Source: Litorimonas sp964511495
GTDB taxonomy: Bacteria; Pseudomonadota; Alphaproteobacteria; Caulobacterales; Maricaulaceae
Direction: 5' to 3'
DNA length: 64,000 nucleotides
Assembly (NCBI GenBank): GCA_964511495.1
Contig: CAZEFT010000003.1
Location: 124,001 to 188,000, forward strand
Position 1 is the stretch's first letter. Each line of letters opens with the position of its first letter. The position numbers and the translations under genes were made by a program. The notes under the pieces are model-generated. The model searched no databases. It was not told where the DNA came from and worked only from the letters and a program-made list of their open reading frames with translations. Shown here piece by piece: positions 61,422 to 64,000 of the stretch.

Positions 61422-62864
61422 ATGTTTGCAGATTTTGATGCAATCTTACTGGCGCGCATACAATTTGCCTTTACGGTCGCCTTTCACTTTATTTTTCCGG
61501 CCTTTTCTATTGGATTGGCCAGTTATTTAGCCGTTTTGAATGGCCTTTACTTGAAAACGAAAGATGCAACCTATTTGCGTCTTTTCAAATTCTGGATCAA
61601 AATTTTTGCCATCACTTTTGCTATGGGTGTCGTGTCCGGCATTACCATGTCTTATCAATTCGGAACCAATTGGTCGGTCTTTTCCGATATTGCGGGGCCG
61701 GTTATCGGCCCGCTTATGGCTTATGAAGTGCTCACCGCCTTTTTCTTGGAAGCCGGTTTTCTAGGTATCATGCTCTTTGGGCGGGAACGTGTCGGGCCAA
61801 AACTGCATATGTTTGCCTGTTTGATGGTGGCTTTCGGCACGGCGCTTTCCGCGACATGGATATTATCTGTTAATAGTTGGATGCATACGCCTGATGGTTA
61901 TGTTCTAGCAGAAAATGGTCAATATATCCCGGTTGATTGGGTGAAGGTCATTTTTAATGCCAGCTTCCCTTATCGCCTCGCCCATACATTGACGGCGGCC
62001 TATCTAACGACGGCCTTTATCGTCGGTGGGGTCGGGGCATGGCATTTATTAAAAGGGCGTAGAGAGAATGTCGGTGTGAGACGTATGTTCTCTATGGCAA
62101 TGTGGATGATTGCTGTTACTGCGCCGCTTCAAATTGTCCTTGGTGATTTGCACGGACTGAACACTTTGGAATATCAGCCGCAAAAAGTCATGGCGATGGA
62201 AGGCCATTATAAAAGCTATCCCGAAGGTGCGCCGCTTTACCTTTTCGGAATTCCCGATGATAAGGAGCAAAAATTAAAATATGCTATTGGCATCCCGAAG
62301 GTGTCCTCGCTGATTTTAAAACATGATCCCAATGCCCCTATGAAGGGTCTTGATACCATTGCAGATGATGACCAGCCCCCTGTGGCGATTGTTTTTTGGT
62401 CCTTCCGGATCATGGTCGGTATTGGGTTTTTGATGTTGTTTGTTGGAATCTTGGGATTGTGGGCGCGTTTCAGAAAGACACTCTATACGCATAAATTGCT
62501 CCATCGATTTACGCTTATAATGGGCCCATCGGGCTTGGTCGCCGTTCTGGCGGGTTGGATTACAACAGAAGTGGGGCGACAACCTTATACGATTTGGGGG
62601 CTGTTAAGAACGGACCAGTCTGCGAGCCCGCTGGATGCGCCCGCTGTCGGGGCGTCTCTCATGGCTTTCATTGTCGTCTACTTCTTCGTGTTTGGTGCGG
62701 GTGTTTTTTATATTCTCAGGCTCATGTCAAAACCCCCACTTTTGGGAGAGACTGGCATGTCCACAGCTGAAGGCCCAATTCGGACATCCGGTATAACTCC
62801 TGCGCAACAAACACAGGCGCAGAATAAAACGGACCCATCATCTTATGAAACAGAAGAGGAGTAA
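61422..62864 (+). CDS. cydA: Cytochrome bd quinol oxidase subunit I (cyanide-insensitive type)
   Basis: Subunit I holds hemes b558, b595 and d and oxidises quinol. The 480-residue membrane protein has the heme-ligand stretch LARIQFAFTVAFHFIFPAFSIG (H22), GVVSGITMSYQFGTNW, SVNSWMHTPDGY, and GLLRTDQSASPLDAP late in the protein. The quinol (Q) loop is short, as in the CioA type, which is more cyanide-resistant than E. coli CydA. It is the first gene of the operon with cydB. Confidence 0.93.
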   Translation: MFADFDAILLARIQFAFTVAFHFIFPAFSIGLASYLAVLNGLYLKTKDATYLRLFKFWIKIFAITFAMGVVSGITMSYQFGTNWSVFSDIAGPVIGPLMAYEVLTAFFLEAGFLGIMLFGRERVGPKLHMFACLMVAFGTALSATWILSVNSWMHTPDGYVLAENGQYIPVDWVKVIFNASFPYRLAHTLTAAYLTTAFIVGGVGAWHLLKGRRENVGVRRMFSMAMWMIAVTAPLQIVLGDLHGLNTLEYQPQKVMAMEGHYKSYPEGAPLYLFGIPDDKEQKLKYAIGIPKVSSLILKHDPNAPMKGLDTIADDDQPPVAIVFWSFRIMVGIGFLMLFVGILGLWARFRKTLYTHKLLHRFTLIMGPSGLVAVLAGWITTEVGRQPYTIWGLLRTDQSASPLDAPAVGASLMAFIVVYFFVFGAGVFYILRLMSKPPLLGETGMSTAEGPIRTSGITPAQQTQAQNKTDPSSYETEEE

Positions 62865-62867
62865 GCC

Positions 62868-63881
62868 ATGGAAGTCAGTACATGGTTGGCCAATAGTTGG
62901 GCTTTTCTCCTCGCATTAGCCGTCTTCGTCTATGTTGTTTTAGATGGTTTCGATTTGGGTTTAGGCATTCTTTATCCCTTTTATCCTGAACGAAGAGACC
63001 GTGATTTGCTGATGAATTCAGTCGCTCCGGTCTGGGATGGAAACGAAACTTGGTTGGTTCTAGGTGGAGGCGGATTATTCGCCGCTTTTCCTATGGCCTA
63101 TGGAATTTTAATGCCCGCCTTATATGTGCCGATTATCGCCATGCTTTTAGCGCTTATTTTTCGCGGCGTGGCTTTTGAGTATCGATGGCGCACAGAAAGA
63201 TGGAAGAAATTTTGGGACTATGCCTTTATTGGCGGTTCGACAATTGCAGCCTTTTCGCAAGGAATAGCCTTAGGCGCCCTGCTTCAAGGCGTCGAAGTAG
63301 ATGGGCGAGCCTATGATGGTGGATGGTGGGATTGGTTATCGCCTTTCTCTTTGATGACGGGAGTTTCCGTTGTCATAGGTTATGCACTTTTGGGTGGGAC
63401 ATGGCTCATTATGAAAACAGAAGGTGAGGTGAAAACAAAAGCGCGTCGTTTGTCTTGGGTTTTTGGCTTAGGGACAATCGCCTGTATTGGTATCATCAGT
63501 TTAATGACGCCCTTTCTTGAAGCGAGCTATTACGCCCGTTGGTTTGAAATGCCCGGACTTTTCGTCACCATTCCTATGCCGCTTATCATCGCGGTGATAA
63601 CGATCTTGATGTTTCGCTCTTTGAATGTGCATCACCATGAATATCGCCCTTTTATTTTAGCGATTATGCTTTTTGCACTGTGTTTTGTGGGTTTAGGAAT
63701 TTCGATGTATCCCTATATCATTCCGACAGAAGTCACGATTGTTGATGCGGCTACACCCTTTATCTCTCAGATTTTCATGTTTGTCGGGGCTTGCGTGCTC
63801 ATACCCCTGATCTTGGGATATACGGCTTATGCCTATTGGGTCTTCCGTGGTAAAATCTCATATGATGACGGATATCATTAA
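62868..63881 (+). CDS. cydB: Cytochrome bd quinol oxidase subunit II
   Basis: Subunit II stabilises the oxidase. The 337-residue protein has about eight helices and the motifs YVVLDGFDLGLGILYPF, VAPVWDGNETWLVLGGGGLFAAFPMAY and FRGVAFEYRWRTERWKKFWDYAFIGGS. It starts 3 bases after cydA, and its TAA shares a base with the ATG of the next gene. Confidence 0.94.
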   Translation: MEVSTWLANSWAFLLALAVFVYVVLDGFDLGLGILYPFYPERRDRDLLMNSVAPVWDGNETWLVLGGGGLFAAFPMAYGILMPALYVPIIAMLLALIFRGVAFEYRWRTERWKKFWDYAFIGGSTIAAFSQGIALGALLQGVEVDGRAYDGGWWDWLSPFSLMTGVSVVIGYALLGGTWLIMKTEGEVKTKARRLSWVFGLGTIACIGIISLMTPFLEASYYARWFEMPGLFVTIPMPLIIAVITILMFRSLNVHHHEYRPFILAIMLFALCFVGLGISMYPYIIPTEVTIVDAATPFISQIFMFVGACVLIPLILGYTAYAYWVFRGKISYDDGYH

Positions 63882-64000
63882 TGATCAATTGGAAGGCCGC
63901 TCTCTCTTCACATAACACGCCACCGAAAAAGACATCATTGGGGCGTAAGTTGATATGGTTTATCGGGTTATGGCTTGCGGGCGTAATTTGTATCAGCCTC
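63881..64000 (+). CDS. DUF2474-type small protein, 5' part (partial)
   Basis: Forty codons are visible before the window ends, starting MINWKAALSSHN and leading into a hydrophobic helix KLIWFIGLWLAGVICISL. Position directly after cydB with a TAATG overlap and the helix pattern fit DUF2474, a small membrane protein linked to cyanide-insensitive oxidases. The stop is outside the window. Confidence 0.7.
   Translation, partial: MINWKAALSSHNTPPKKTSLGRKLIWFIGLWLAGVICISL

Overview
The window looks like the chromosome of an alphaproteobacterium, most likely a marine, stalked or budding type of the Hyphomonadaceae/Maricaulales kind. The evidence is alphaproteobacterial gene order (DUF3576-leuS-lptE-holA; ppsR-maf-aroE-coaE-dnaQ; rsmI-yraN-BON lipoprotein), a Caulobacter-like origin between ppsR and hemE, GANTC (CcrM) clusters, a near-consensus CtrA box, and G+C close to 50 percent. 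No tRNA, rRNA, insertion sequence, prophage or CRISPR array was seen.

Layout. 1-7.7 kb is the infB-rbfA-truB-rpsO-pnp translation and RNA-decay block. It is interrupted by a cupin oxygenase gene, an MFS exporter and a decayed lipoprotein gene. 7.7-9.65 kb is a small low-G+C island: a class III cyclase-like protein overlapped by an ImmA/IrrE-type metallopeptidase, with an inverted repeat upstream. 9.65-17.1 kb is envelope biology: an EF-hand protein, LpoA-like lipoprotein, RsmI, YraN, a BON lipoprotein, and a His/acid-rich TonB receptor paired with a small exported His protein behind a Zur-like palindrome. 17.2-26 kb holds rph, an amidohydrolase pair (one member lacking the metal motif), an M16 protease, an Lrp regulator divergent from methionine gamma-lyase, and DUF1304. 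26-35 kb holds hrcA-grpE, mutM, an enoyl-CoA hydratase, rpsT, dnaA, dnaN and recF.

35-43 kb is mixed: a UbiH-type hydroxylase, exonuclease III, YhhN, a CenR-like response regulator, an L,D-transpeptidase, YggS, a TenI-acetyltransferase fusion and a porin. 43-49 kb is DUF3576, leuS (with a compositionally odd editing domain), lptE, holA and mscS. 49-55 kb is the leftward mnmE-mnmG-rsmG-parA-parB run carrying three parS sites inside or at the edges of genes. 55.7-59.4 kb is the leftward ppsR-maf-aroE-coaE-dnaQ operon. 59.39-59.85 kb is the probable replication origin, followed by hemE-hemJ and a cyanide-insensitive-type cytochrome bd operon with the start of a DUF2474 gene at the window edge.

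The replication and segregation parts fit one another. DnaA is made from a promoter carrying a CcrM site, the presumed origin has DnaA, CtrA and CcrM signals, and the parS cluster with ParA/ParB lies 6-8 kb from the origin. The least explained items are the protease-cyclase pair, the amidohydrolase pseudoenzyme, the TenI-acetyltransferase fusion and the mosaic leuS.
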